64,000 bases of DNA from Fistulifera solaris (lineage: Eukaryota; Bacillariophyta; Bacillariophyceae; Naviculales; Stauroneidaceae), in assembly GCA_030295235.1 (NCBI GenBank), contig AP026162.1, forward strand, positions 1,426,001 through 1,490,000, written 5' to 3'. Positions 1-10,747 of this stretch are shown here, in pieces. Both the position numbers and the translations under genes were made by a program. Position 1 is the stretch's first letter; each line of letters opens with the position of its first letter. The notes beneath the pieces were generated by a model. The model made no database searches, was not told the origin of the DNA, and saw only the letters and a program-made list of their open reading frames with translations.

Positions 1-1056
1 TACAATGAACTATCCGCGAAATTATTGCAGGCTGCTGGAGGCGCCAGCTTTTCATTCGGGTCCAGAGAACGTCTTCAAGACCGTGTTGTTGCGCGATTGG
101 GAGATCTTATCCAACAAGCGGATGGGGATATTTTGGAAGCGGAAGGTTCCGCACAAACAGTGCGATCTTTGCTTTCCAAGGTGATTCAGAATCCCATGGA
201 AACGAAGTATCGCACAGTCAAGCTCACAAACAAAGTGATTGCCGCGAAAGTAAGCAAATACAAAGCTGCTTTGTCAATCTTAAAAAGTGCTGGTTTTCAA
301 GATAACGGTGACGTTATGGTACTTGGTGCAGGTAAAAACATTATCAACGTCGCTCCTCTGATATGTGCTCGGGACTGCATTGATAAATGGATTAGTGAGA
401 AAAGATATGAAGTAGCGAAAGCGACTCGTAAGCGCCAAGATGAGGAAGCACGGCAAAAGCTGTTAGCTGAGAAGTTGGAGAGGAATCAGGATGAGGAAGA
501 AGATGTTGAAGATGAAGAAGAAACTGTTGTCGATCCCAATGCTTGCACATTGAAGGTACGGATGGAAGGCAAAAGAAAGTCCACTCTCTTGATTTCCATG
601 GAGATGACCCGTTGAGCTCCATTCTTGAAAAAGTCTTTTTGTCCACCGATTCACATTTGGGACAAGACGTTCAAATCACATGCGTCGCTAAGAAATTGAT
701 TGTCAAATCGTCGGATGCAGTATCCATGTCCAAATCACTGCGCTCGCTTGGGCTCATGCCGTCTGCTTCAATCGTGTTAAGCGTTGTTTCGGACAAGAAA
801 GAAACGTCCACAAGCAATCTTGCAGAACGGGCTGCAGCAAAGAAGAAAAAAGAGAAGAGGAAGCCATACAATGCAAAGCGTGGGCATATATGCAAAGGAT
901 GATCATCTCAAAGGCGAGCTTGTTGACGGAGGTGGCGGAGTGCTGTATGAGCAGGATGTAACCGACGATGAGGAAGAAATCGATGAAAAGCAGGACACAG
1001 ACATTGACGAGGCACCAAAAGAAGAAGACGGAGCGTCAGAAGAAGATACGGAGTAA
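1..1056 (+). CDS. PUB and UBX domain protein, likely p97/Cdc48 cofactor (5' end outside window)
   Basis: The frame is open from base 1, so the N terminus lies outside the window. Bases about 160-410 encode a PUB domain (NPMETKYRTVKLTNK, then an ILKSAGFQDNGDVMVL core), the fold that binds the C-terminal tail of the AAA ATPase p97/Cdc48. A charged linker (about 420-540) leads to a UBX domain at about 540-790, recognisable by its RSLGLMPSASIVL end. The tail is basic (KKKKEKRKPYNAKRG) and then very acidic. PUB plus UBX suggests a p97 adaptor in ubiquitin-dependent protein handling (family inference). The frame changes twice: one base is missing near 553-558 at the start of the UBX domain, and one extra G appears in the GGG near 887. 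Both sides of each break are good family sequence, so I read this as one gene with probable base-calling errors. Confidence 0.8.
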
Positions 1057-1144
1057 CTTGCTAATTATCAATCAATAAGAACTATGTCTCATGTACAAAG
1101 TATGAAACGAAGTAGACTTTTGAAGGAACGAAATCAGCTCAGAC

Positions 1145-2671
1145 TCATTCTGCGACACGGCGGACTAGCCCGCCCGAAGATAGATCCATCTCAGGCTGTA
1201 CTAATGCTTGCAAAGCACGTTTCAAGCACCCGATGTTGTAATTGATCAGTCCTTTGCGACGAAAGTTTTCTGATCGAGTGATGCACACCAAAGCAAGCAT
1301 TGTATCCACTTCTTTTAAATAGAGCACCTAAAGAGAAACATAGTTGTTCAGTGAGAATATACATTTGGAAATGGTAATGACATGTCGTCGACAAAAGATA
1401 GCTTTACCTACCATTCCGTTACTCAGTCGGATCACACTAGCACTTTCGCTATCGTAGGCTGAATCTTGATCGACAATCTCTTCCTCCAAATCTTCTGCGG
1501 GGACTTCACTCGTCAAAGTATCTGCTGCCACTGCAAAACTTTCGGACTTATCTTTGCCTTTGGCGGCGTTTGCTGCTGCTCTTATAGCTTCATGCGATGG
1601 CCCAAGCCCATAGATACCGCTTACATCCAGAACAACATCGATCATGTCAGAGCAGAGCTCCACTGAGTTGAAAAACAAAACGTTGAGAACCTGTTTAAAT
1701 GAAAATACTAAAGTCCTCCGATGTTGTCTTACCACTCTGCATATCTGCTGGTCCAGTATCTGTACTGATGTAAAGCTTTGACACAACTGAAAGAGAACCC
1801 AAACTGGTCAGCAACTCGAGCAAAGTAAAGTAATGCACATCCATCCAGCAACTCACCATCAAATAAATAGGCCTTCTCCATCGAACATGTCGACACCATG
1901 ACGTTCAGAAGGTTCTCCAAAGTGGGTAGTTGCGGAATGAGTCGCTGCACAACGCGACTCAGCGCTTCGTAAATAGAATGGTCGTAAATACTTGTCAAAT
2001 GATACCGAATGCTGATAGAGTCGGGGCTGACACCAGCTTCTGCGAGTTCGTCGGTCACTTGGGTCATGACATCTCTACGACAATCGTACTTTGATTCATC
2101 CGATAGAAACAACTCGCCGTCCACTTTGTTGATAAAGACTTCGATTGCTGTGTTCGGATTCACTTGCAGCGCCGCCGTGACTGTACTGGTTAATGATTGC
2201 AAAACGTGGTCGTAAGGTTCATCCTGAGCATCGACTACAAAAATGAGGGACGTTCTCCCTCCTTCAAAATCCGAAGGTTCATAGTAATCACCCGGAAAGT
2301 CGTGAACGACGAATCGGCATAACGGAGTGTGATCTACCAGCGCGCGCTCTAATCCTTGCGTAGCTTCGAGGCGAAAAAAGCGTCTCGTGTGGAGACATTT
2401 TTGAAACACGACGCGCTGCGAGCAACACGAAAATGAGACTCTTCTATCAGTAACACATCCGGTTCAAAGCCACGAAACTTACCTGAATACTGGTCTTCCC
2501 CGCTCTCCTCGGACCCATCAGCATGACTCTAGGCAGTGACGCGATGGCTGGATCGTCAAAGTCGACCTTATCCTCCGCCTGTTCAACGTCATCGTCGAGA
2601 AACAGAGGACCGTCGTTGGTCGCTTCGCGATCCAGGTTATCGTATACATCATATTGCCCGTAGTCGTTCAT
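1145..2671 (-). CDS. RagC/RagD-type (Gtr2) GTPase
   Basis: This is a small GTPase of the Rag family, which forms heterodimers on lysosome or vacuole membranes and tells TORC1 about amino acids (family knowledge). Five exons fit: 2671-2483, 2415-1857, 1786-1733, 1662-1412 and 1327-1145, with introns of 67-84 nt, all GT-AG. Visible motifs are the P-loop GPRRAGKTS, a switch II with DFPG, and NKVD. The C-terminal roadblock domain reads ELCSDMIDVVLDVSGIYG and ends with LALVCITRSENFRRKGLINYN, which closely matches RagC/D. The third exon is only 54 nt and supplies the segment VSKLYISTDTGPADMQS, which joins MEKAYLFD to ELCSDMID in phase. An acidic insert (about 20 residues) interrupts the roadblock domain. 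The ATG at 2671 begins an acidic N terminus typical of the subfamily. Confidence 0.88.
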
Positions 2672-3208
2672 TTTTGTACGTCTTCAGTGGTTTGACGGAT
2701 TGAAAAGGATGTAAAAGGCAATACACCTTTATGATTCGATGATGATTCGATCTTCACAATGAATGATTGAAACACAAAACAAAAAAAGACGAGACACGCG
2801 ACACGCGATACGCGATGCGCGCGGCGAGGATTGCGACGCTTGAAAAGACTTTCGAATTCCTTTCGAACGGACACTTTATAACTATACTGCTGTATTCTTC
2901 GTATCGGTACTCAAAACACTGTTTGACATTATACACGGTACCTGGTGCCGGTACTGAACGACGTCGAGAGCTAAAGGCGGAGGAGAAAAGGTGCGCGACG
3001 AGCAAAGAACTTTGGTCTCACTTATAATCTAATCAACTTTAGGAAAGCAAGCTTGCAAGTTAAAGCAACGCTCTTTTTAAAAAAAACAAGACGAAAAAGG
3101 ATAGTATGACAGGCCGCGCTCGCTTCACGGGACACGCGCTTCCCTCTCCACCGCGTTCGCCGTGGCGTTCGCCTTCCCCCTCGCAACGCCAAGAATGAAC
3201 ATCTTCAG
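2672..3208. promoter_or_regulatory. Divergent intergenic region with CG-rich octamer repeat and a short uORF
   Basis: This gap separates the RagC/D gene (leftward) from the coiled-coil gene (rightward), so it must hold both promoters. Bases about 2788-2825 contain a degenerate tandem octamer of the form ACACGCG. A tiny upstream ORF of seven codons starts at 3195 and ends at 3218, overlapping the main ATG at 3209 in another frame, which could dampen translation of the downstream gene. No other gene is visible. Confidence 0.4.
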
Positions 3209-4850
3209 ATGCCGCTGAGTAGCTCTTCTCCTTCCAAATCATGGGATGAGGGCGATGAGCGTCCTTGCTCGGTGCGCATTTCCCCACGACCTACGGAACA
3301 GCCGTTTGTGGTACCCGTTTGGACGGACGATGATGACGAACCTCCGGTAACGAAAAAGAAGCCCAACACCACCCCATCGTCACCTGGAACTACCAAAAGT
3401 GATTCATGGGATTCAGCTTCAGTAAGTTCGGAACAGGAAAGATCATCACTTTCGTTAAGAAGAGCCTTAGCAGATGTATTGGAACAGCGTGACAAGGCGA
3501 TGGCGCAACAGGAACGATTGATGGAGCTGAGGTCCCTGGATAAGTTAAAGATCGAATCGCTAGTGAAAGAAAGAGAGACTTTATTGACAAAACTACAAGA
3601 GCAGAAACAAAAGGGGAATTTTGAGACTGTTCAGAAGAAACTAGAGGAGAAAACACAGGCACTCGAAAGCGCCAAAATGATTATCACATCTTTAGAGTCT
3701 GCGAGTGGGTCGCAGATTGCGGATTTGAGGCAAAAAGTTCGCGACCGGCAAGCTCAGATTTTGAGATTGGAAGCCAATCTACATGAAAAACAGAGAGCAA
3801 TCGACACTCTGGCAATCGAATTGCGTGACAGTGGCATGGCAGCAGCTGTACCGAGACAGGTCGTAGAACGACTCGAACTCAATCTGGCTCGCATTCGTTC
3901 GGAAGCGGTGGTTCTAGAAGCGACACAAGATGCGGCATCTGTAACAAAGTTATGTGACTACTTGGGCGACGCAATCCTTGCTTTGAAAGAAGGTCTGGAG
4001 TGTTTCTCGTCGGTATCTTCGTCTCAGAGCAGTGCCGATTCATCGAATGAACACGAACTGCAACAAAAGAACACACGAATACAGCAATTAGAAAATGAGC
4101 TTCACCAGCTGAAGGATGAGTTAAAGAGTTCCCGCTTAAGTAACCGAAAAGCTGAAAACGAGGAGCTACAATCGTTAAGGAGTGAAGTACAGTGCCTTCG
4201 TGAAAAAACACAACGAATATGGCAATCTTGGCGAAAAAAGAGAAGGAATTATCTGTGTTGAGAGATAGTCTGAAAGTTGACGACGATGACGGCGGTGTGG
4301 GTTATATATCGGATGATGCTGAAGACGAGGATGACGCACCGCAGCCTTCGACGTCGCAGCTAATTACGAGCAGTGAGCTGATCAGCTTATCCCAAATTGA
4401 AGCTCTGGCCACCCTGCTCGCTCATGGAGTCCCTGTAGAAAGGCACAATACTGATATGCAACTTGACGAAATCGAATTGATTAAGTCACAATTGCATGAG
4501 CTGACCAGTGAAAAGAAAGGGCGCTTGCTGAACTAAAAATTGAACGCGAGTCGCTCGCCAATGCCAAAATGATAATTTCTTCGTTAGAAAACGCCAACAA
4601 AAGCATGATGCAAGACCTGCGTACGAGGCTGCAGGATAGTAACGTAGCCATAGCATCGCTTCTGCAAAAATCTTTGGGCAGCGAAAACACGACAGCACAA
4701 CTCCGTTCCGAGCTCGAAACATTAAAGCGTGAACGAGAACAAGATCGAGAGAGATACCAAAAGGAGTTAGATCGTCTCCGAACCGAAAGCTGGACTCCTC
4801 ACTTGCTCGTGCGACAAGATGATCAAATGATTACCGAGACGATCGATTAG
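3209..4850 (+). CDS. Long coiled-coil protein with internal repeat
   Basis: The protein is almost entirely heptad-like coiled coil after a Ser/Pro-rich acidic N terminus (about 90 residues). I do not recognise a named family. A motif recurs: KMIITSLESASGSQIADLR near 3675-3731 and KMIISSLENANKSMMQDLR near 4566-4622, so the rod contains an internal duplication. An acidic stretch (DDDDGGVGYISDDAEDEDD, about 4279-4340) separates two coiled regions. The reading frame shifts twice by one missing base, at the A run 4203-4208 and at the AAAA near 4511-4515. With those allowed, the coil continues smoothly to the stop at 4850. A structural or scaffolding role is possible but not shown. The ATG at 3209 is the first long-frame start, with a small overlapping uORF before it. 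Confidence 0.65.
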
Positions 4851-5006
4851 GAATGCTTCATAGAAGACTGTTTTTTGTAACGATAGTAGCCCGAAAAGGT
4901 TTAAAAGAAAAATGCATTATTGAATGAGCGTTAACTACTGCGGCGACCTGTTGTTGGCTGTTCCCTTTCGTTATTTGAATAGCATGTTGTAAAACGTCCA
5001 AGATAT

Positions 5007-6218
5007 TTATGCCGAGCCTTCAAAGCGCATCAACAAGCCGTTGCTGCCGAGCGCCCATCCAGCGTTGTTGTATTGCGGGAAAAACTTGACGTTGTAGAGG
5101 TTTCCTGGAATGTCATTCGCACTTTTGTCGAAACTAAACTTCTTGCCGCCATCGTAGCTGACGTACATGGTATTGGAACCTCCGACGGCCCAAACTTCGT
5201 TTGGCGTTCGCCATGCTACATCGGTGATACCATATCCTCCTGTCTTGATGTCCGCTTCGACGAAGTCAAAAGAATCCTTGGTCAGGTCGGGCTCACCCGC
5301 GCTGATAAAAAGTTTTCCTCCATTGAGTGTCATCCATAGACCCTTCTGAATATCGCCTTCGACGAAACCCATGTTTTGAATACGACGGGGTGTACCTCGG
5401 TTGTGTGGAATCCAGAAATCGTCTTCGGGTTCCCAGGTCAAGAAGAAGTTACCTCGGCTCGACACCGCCAAGTAAGCACCTTGATCGTCTCGGACTTGGT
5501 TAATAATGGATCCAGTAAAATAAGAAGCACCACTGATACCGCTGCTCGAAATTCGGTTTAAAGTAGCATCAATCGTTTCTTTGACTTGTGCTTTCCAGTT
5601 TCGACCGGCGTTGTCCGTTGTGTAGATCGCACCCGTGGTGGTAGTCATCTCGGCCTTGGAAGGTCCGAGAGCGACAATAGCCGCGGGCTCACCCGGTAGC
5701 TTGGGAGACAAGGGAATACGTTCCCATGTCTTTCCGGCATCTTTGGTATGCAACAATAGAGAAGGGCGTCCTAGAACCCAACCTTCACCGTCCTTGAACG
5801 AAATTTGCTGGAATCGGTACGTAACTTCTTCCTCCGGATCAAGGTTCGCGAACGATCGAGGCTCCCACGTCTTACCACCGTCGTTGGTTTCCGCGAAAGC
5901 ACCTCGAGATCCGACCAGATAACCATGATTGGCATCATCAAAAGCAATGTCGTAGATGGTATCCTCGAACGGAATATCGACTCGCTTCCATTGCTTGCTG
6001 GTTGCCGCTGCCGCCGATTGTGGAGAGGAAAAGCCGGTAGCCAGTGCGGTTCCCACTACAGCAGCGGCAGATTGTTGCATAAAGGTTCTTCGATCTTCCA
6101 GTTCAATGCTATCGTCCGCCATGAAAAGTCGTTGTTGACGGCGCAGAAGGGCCGGCGAAGGAGCGAATGCTCCGGATGTGGCTACGAGACACGACAAGAG
6201 CGAAAAACGAAGAAACAT
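5007..6218 (-). CDS. HCF136: Photosystem II assembly factor HCF136/Ycf48, plastid and thylakoid-lumen targeted
   Basis: This 403-residue protein is the nuclear-encoded homologue of cyanobacterial Ycf48, a seven-bladed propeller in the thylakoid lumen needed for early photosystem II reaction-centre assembly (family knowledge). Residues 1-17 are a signal peptide ending at SGAFAPS, the ASAFAP-type cleavage motif used for import into four-membrane plastids. A second signal follows: RRTFMQQSAAAVVGTALATG, a twin-arginine thylakoid signal ending in SAAAA. Propeller repeats with DGGKTW and DAGKTW motifs occupy the rest, for example NDGGKTWEPRSF near residue 111 and KDAGKTWERIPL near residue 160. There is no intron. 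The ATG at 6218 is chosen because the signal peptide starts there. Confidence 0.95.
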   Translation of the reverse strand: MFLRFSLLSCLVATSGAFAPSPALLRRQQRLFMADDSIELEDRRTFMQQSAAAVVGTALATGFSSPQSAAAATSKQWKRVDIPFEDTIYDIAFDDANHGYLVGSRGAFAETNDGGKTWEPRSFANLDPEEEVTYRFQQISFKDGEGWVLGRPSLLLHTKDAGKTWERIPLSPKLPGEPAAIVALGPSKAEMTTTTGAIYTTDNAGRNWKAQVKETIDATLNRISSSGISGASYFTGSIINQVRDDQGAYLAVSSRGNFFLTWEPEDDFWIPHNRGTPRRIQNMGFVEGDIQKGLWMTLNGGKLFISAGEPDLTKDSFDFVEADIKTGGYGITDVAWRTPNEVWAVGGSNTMYVSYDGGKKFSFDKSANDIPGNLYNVKFFPQYNNAGWALGSNGLLMRFEGSA

Positions 6219-6896
6219 GGTAGATGGTCAACTAATAGAATATGAGGACGAACAGAGTCTTTTGCTTTGTTATGTTGATGATGGCCTTATGTTTTTGTGC
6301 CAACACAGCAAGTCAAAGTGTCACAGTCAGGATTTTGTGCTCTCGTCATAAGAAAAATCCGATCCGAGACCGTCGCTGACGTGCGACAACGACTCACACG
6401 TCTGGACGTCGTCAGAGTAACACGTGACTGAACTTGTTGCTACGTTTGTGACTGGTGTCGCAGTGATGATGCTTTTTCATCGACTATAGGTTTATGTGTA
6501 GATTACATTTTCCGCGACTGCAATTCAGTCATGAACTACCTGCTTTGCGAGACGTTTTGCTAGAAGAAAGCCATTCGTTGTGCTAGTTTCGCTAGCTAAG
6601 ATAGTACTGTACCTTCAGCTTCATTACAGCAGGCGAGGCGATTTTCGATGTCGAAATTTCTAGCGGATTATCATCGGTCATAGTCATGAGTACTTGAAAA
6701 TCTGTCTGTGGAAGCTCCAGAAATTCTGGATACGCACTGTGTTCCTGGTATGTAAAAAGGCCAATAAACTCAGCTGCGTAACGAAAAACGACATTACCTA
6801 GTATATATTGAGCTTATTATTTCATTATCACTTGTCAGAATTTAACTTGAGAATCACAATCAGTAAAGGAATATAAAAGAAGGAATTCTTTGAGCC
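6219..6896. other. Divergent intergenic region holding one copy of the GACTG/CAGTC dispersed repeat
   Basis: This gap lies between HCF136 and the riboflavin kinase gene, which point away from each other. It contains the promoters of both. At 6516-6535 it carries the short inverted-repeat motif GACTG-5 nt-CAGTC followed by ATGAA, seen six more times in the window. I see no open frame or RNA gene here. Confidence 0.5.
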
Positions 6897-7448
6897 ATGT
6901 CTACTGAAGCAGAGCTTACAGAGCCGCATTCGATGAGCCAAATACTACCCATCCGCATGACTTCACGAGTCGTTCGAGGATACGGACGAGGATCCAAAGA
7001 GCTGGGTATTCCTACGGCCAATTTAGATACCGAACAACTGCAATTTTCCAAAGATGTGACTTTAGAAGAGTTTCCTACCGGCATTTATTGGGGAGTTTCG
7101 AGAATTGCCGACCAATCGGTCTACACCGCGGCCGTCTCGGTCGGCTACAATCCCACGTACGGCAACGACACGAAAACCATCGAACCACACCTCATTGCTC
7201 CCGAACAAGATCCGCGAAGACACGCAAGCTCTACAGGGGAAACGCTGATGAAGGATTTTTACGATCAGACGTGTCGTTTATCGCTGATTGGATACATGCG
7301 ACCGGAATTGCCCTTCGAAGGATTAGACAAGTTGATTGAAGCAATCAAAGGAGACATTGCGAAGGCGGTGCAATTGGGAAATGAAGTCAATGATACTTTG
7401 ATGACAGAAAAGGATTGGGTGCAGTCGGATGAGCCAGCGCGTGTGTAG
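6897..7448 (+). CDS. Riboflavin kinase
   Basis: A 183-residue single-domain flavokinase that converts riboflavin and ATP to FMN (EC 2.7.1.26). Family marks are the N-terminal RVVRGYGRGSKELGIPTANL, with the PTAN motif that binds Mg-ATP, the GIYWG turn, the SVGYNPTYGND strand, and an IEPHL segment corresponding to the family's E-x-H motif. The C-terminal GYMRPELPFEGLDKLIEAI helix also fits. There is no fused FAD synthetase or phosphatase domain, so it resembles the stand-alone eukaryotic enzyme. No targeting peptide is seen, so a cytosolic site is likely. The ATG at 6897 lies in good context and there is no intron. Confidence 0.93.
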   Translation: MSTEAELTEPHSMSQILPIRMTSRVVRGYGRGSKELGIPTANLDTEQLQFSKDVTLEEFPTGIYWGVSRIADQSVYTAAVSVGYNPTYGNDTKTIEPHLIAPEQDPRRHASSTGETLMKDFYDQTCRLSLIGYMRPELPFEGLDKLIEAIKGDIAKAVQLGNEVNDTLMTEKDWVQSDEPARV

Positions 7449-7595
7449 TTTTGCTATCTTCCTATGTTCCATAACAACGAAAGAGTTTTTTCATTTCAAA
7501 TAAAATTCAACTCTAGTCAATCAGTTATTCTATGATCTAATTATCAGTCGATAATGATGCTACTAAATAGAAAAATGAATACCCCTTTCATCCTC

Positions 7596-8693
7596 CTAAG
7601 CGTAGGACATGCGAAGACGCTTCGGTCTCTGATCTGTCAGAGACAGCGGATCGGCTTGACGAACCATATGACTGCTGGGGACCATGGGCTTGGCTACCGG
7701 AGCCATGGTGATCCGAGACGTCCATTCTACAATGCGAGCATCTTCACCTGCTGTTATGAATGACTGACCACTGAGTGGATGCCAAGCTCGGATGACACCG
7801 ACATGCCCCGCCGTAAACAATTGACGGGCTTGCCAGCGTCCTTCATTGGTGAGATGAAAAATAGCCCCATTCCCCATATTCGACCCCACCGCCATAGCTA
7901 AAGTATTTGTAGGTGCCTCCCAATGCGCATCGATCAAATAGTCGACTTCTTTTCCAACTTGAAGCGACAAGAGTTGCCGCAAATCCCCGTAGTGGTGCAT
8001 ACATGTCCCGGACTTGAGATCCCACAGACTCGCAGTTTCTGATCCGGTCAAGGCATAGGCTCGACTCGAATCACCGCAAAAACCGACTTTGCGAAGTCCG
8101 GCACCAATATTGCATATCGAAACCGAAGCAGCCTCTTCGGTAGGTTGTGTTGTGTCAAAGTAACACAAAAGGCCGTCGTCCGCTCCCGAAGCCAATTGTT
8201 GGCCATTGAAACAGAGCGACGTGATGGGCCCGCGATGCGAATTGACATAGGATCCCAGCGTCGACTGCTGTCGCCAATCAGCAAATATTATCTTCCCTGA
8301 AGCGGTCCCGGTCGCGACAATTGTATCGGAAAAGCCTACTGCGATGGATTGCAACGGCGCGGCGGCAAGGGGTGTGCGCAGGATATCGGATTGCCGCAGA
8401 TCCCATACCGCTAGACATCCATCGTGCTGTGCCATGAATAATATATTTCCATCTTCTGAGTACACCATGTCGTGTGTAGTGGCGTCGGAAGCGCTGCTTT
8501 GCATCAACAAACTCATTCGTTCCCGATCGTACACTTGCACTTGCCCGTTCGAGAGTGAACAAGCAAAGCTGCTATCGGAAACTTGCATATTCAATACCCA
8601 ATCACCATCTCCCGCAAGAGCATTTGAAGTTTGACGAGGTGTCAGCGACGTTACTACCGTTCGGGATGGTCGCAGTAGATTGATGGCGTTCAT
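7596..8693 (-). CDS. WD40 propeller protein, WDR89-like
   Basis: A beta-propeller of about 365 residues built of WD40 repeats. Clear repeats include DGCLAVWDLRQSD, TGSETASLWDLKSGT and the last blade GHVGVIRAWHPLSGQSFITAGEDARIVEW, which resembles WDR89 (family resemblance, not proof). The open frame continues upstream to 8738, but that start codon is GTG. The first ATG is at 8693 (MNAINLL), so I place the start there. There is no intron. The function of WDR89 proteins is poorly known. The C terminus is basic (DQRPKRLRMSYA), possibly nuclear. Confidence 0.75.
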   Translation of the reverse strand: MNAINLLRPSRTVVTSLTPRQTSNALAGDGDWVLNMQVSDSSFACSLSNGQVQVYDRERMSLLMQSSASDATTHDMVYSEDGNILFMAQHDGCLAVWDLRQSDILRTPLAAAPLQSIAVGFSDTIVATGTASGKIIFADWRQQSTLGSYVNSHRGPITSLCFNGQQLASGADDGLLCYFDTTQPTEEAASVSICNIGAGLRKVGFCGDSSRAYALTGSETASLWDLKSGTCMHHYGDLRQLLSLQVGKEVDYLIDAHWEAPTNTLAMAVGSNMGNGAIFHLTNEGRWQARQLFTAGHVGVIRAWHPLSGQSFITAGEDARIVEWTSRITMAPVAKPMVPSSHMVRQADPLSLTDQRPKRLRMSYA

Positions 8694-9402
8694 CCTTGAG
8701 GCTTGAATAGAATTATTGCGGGGCTGTGTCTTTTTCACAAGGCAAGTGTTCAGCTTCGCGAACGTCGACTACACTCGGAGTGAGAAAACAAGAAGAGGCG
8801 ACGACTGAGCGAGTAGAACGGCAAGAATGGCTTCGTTTTGAAAGGAATGCAATTACAATGTTCCTTCAATGGACGCTTGGAGATTTTTTTGAACGGTCTG
8901 AGAGCTGAGAGCATCACAATGGCGGATGGCGTGATATTTCACCGCGGGCGCGGGCACGGTCCTTACCAGGTACCGGTAATTACCCACTGCCCCACTGCAA
9001 ATACGTAGTACGTGGTACGTATCTGATACAGGAATGTACTCTAAGCAATCGATGCCGACGCACCTTTCTTTCACTATGAATTTTTCTGTGCAAATCCAGT
9101 TGTCAGTCCCGAATCGGAATCCAGAGGAACACACCCGACTACTTTCTATTTCTGTGTATTCCGAAGCTCGCGAAGCGACGCGCGCATGCCTGTTGTTCTT
9201 CAGCGAGGTCTCCGTGTCGGAGCGGGGCTGCTTTGGTTCGCGGATTGTTGATCGTGCCGCGCGTTGACTGCACTCGAAAAAAGAGAAAGGTCACAATAAA
9301 GCATTTGAAACCTTTTCGTTGTGAATAAATCGTTGCTCTTGTTGCCGAACAAGAATTATATTCGTTTATTATTTTATTACTGGTTTATCAATCAACTGAG
9401 GG
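8694..9402. other. Divergent intergenic region without recognisable gene
   Basis: This stretch separates the WDR89-like gene from the rightward gene at 9403. It contains GGTACC- and TACGTA-rich palindromic words near 8968-9030. No coding signal persists on either strand beyond short shadow frames. Confidence 0.4.
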
Positions 9403-10209
9403 ATGGGTTGCTGCATGTCTTCGACGGAAGTAAGTCTTGACTGAGAAGATTCGTATGACATGAGGTTTTGCGTTACTCGTGAAAGAAGAACAATATCATA
9501 TTTGATACTCATTGTTCCTCTTTTCGTTTTCTTCTACTTATAAAAAGTACGTTGTTGATCCTGTCACGGGAGAAGAAAAGGTGAAGAAGAAGTTGGGTGG
9601 CGCCTATCCGGGTCAACGACGACCACAACATGCTCCGTATGCGCCTCCGGATTCGGCCTTTGGCGCGGATAACAAAGCAACCGTGCATTTCAAAGCGTAT
9701 GGAGGAGGAAATGCATTGACGCTGGTGCAACAGGATGGTACTGCTGCTCCCGAGTCGGGTAAACCGCAAACTCAATTCATACAAGGTACGTAGAAGTGAG
9801 CGCTGGCTGCTGTCGATTTCTTAAGAAGGATCACTTATTTTATTCGTTGTATTCAGTGACATTGCCGAGCGGCGTCGAGGCGGGACAAACAATACACGTA
9901 CAAGCGCCGGACGGAAGATTGAATGCAATTGTCATTCCTCCCGGATTTGGGCCGGGTTCAACTTTTACGGTCGAATTTGCGCCCGAGGACGTTCCTCCGC
10001 CTCCGAAACCCGAAATTCCCGATTCGGGCGATGGCTTTGCGGCCGGTTTTCACAATCCCAATTGGCGACCCGACGCGACCGCGACAGCTGTACCTGCCAA
10101 TGAACCAGAAGTTGTGGTGCATGCTACCGAACAGGATGCGGATGGGTCGTACCCAACTACGACCTATCAACCCTTGTACACACCTACACCGGCTTATCCT
10201 TCCAAATGA
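9403..10209 (+). CDS. Small Pro-rich protein with N-terminal MGCC lipid-anchor signal and a PxGVxxGQ/PDG domain
   Basis: Three exons are inferred: 9403-9429, 9548-9785 and 9857-10209, all GT-AG. The first exon encodes only MGCCMSSTE, a classic N-myristoylation and S-acylation start, so the protein is probably membrane-anchored. Exon 2 is basic and Gly/Pro-rich. Exon 3 opens with VTLPSGVEAGQTIHVQAPDG followed by an IPPGFGPGSTFTVEF strand pair, then a Pro-rich, Tyr-containing tail ending TPTPAYPSK. A similar PG-PDG-IP unit is found in the hypothetical protein at 42669-43097, which suggests a shared small beta domain. I do not recognise a characterised family. The exon phases (0, then 1) match across both introns. 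Confidence 0.7.
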
Positions 10210-10285
10210 GACTAGTCGATCCATGGATAAAAGTAACTTTTTAATAAATAATATACATGTATTTCTCATTCCATCTACATTCGGA

Positions 10286-10747
10286 TCAACATTTTGAAGT
10301 TGTTGTTTGCGAAGAATCTTCTTTGATTTCTTGATTCTGTCGCTCCGCTACGATGCGTTGCGACCGCTTCCAATCGTCATCCGACATAAACATGGTAACA
10401 TCATTCATACGCGGAGTATGTAAACCCAGCGATCGAGCCAGTGGCTGGCCTATGTGGTCATCGGTCCACTGCGATGCGCAAGACAGAGCATAAAGACTGC
10501 GGTGCCAAAAACGAATCCGTGCCGGAATTTGCGCTTGATCCTCCTTGTTGGAAACGACATCCCAGTAATAGTGTTCTGGAATCGGAACAACTTTGCGGAA
10601 AGTCCACTCGAGCGGATCCATGTCTTCTGCATTCATATCAACGACTTGCGTTTGCTGCAAATATTCGATCATTTCTTCAGTCGACTGGAAGGCAGCGGGC
10701 ACTGCTGTTGCCGTCTTCAAAGAATCTTGATCAAGTGTGGGTGTCAT
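10286..10747 (-). CDS. Hypothetical protein, 153 residues
   Basis: An intron-free frame with an ATG at 10747. The protein is acidic at the N terminus, has a central aromatic segment (PLEWTFRKVVPIPEHYYWDV, then RIRFWHRSLYALSCASQWTDDH) and a charged C-terminal helix. No signal peptide or membrane segment is seen and I recognise no family. Its coding-like composition and clean start support a real gene. Its end is only about 77 bp from the convergent gene ending at 10209. Confidence 0.55.
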   Translation of the reverse strand: MTPTLDQDSLKTATAVPAAFQSTEEMIEYLQQTQVVDMNAEDMDPLEWTFRKVVPIPEHYYWDVVSNKEDQAQIPARIRFWHRSLYALSCASQWTDDHIGQPLARSLGLHTPRMNDVTMFMSDDDWKRSQRIVAERQNQEIKEDSSQTTTSKC

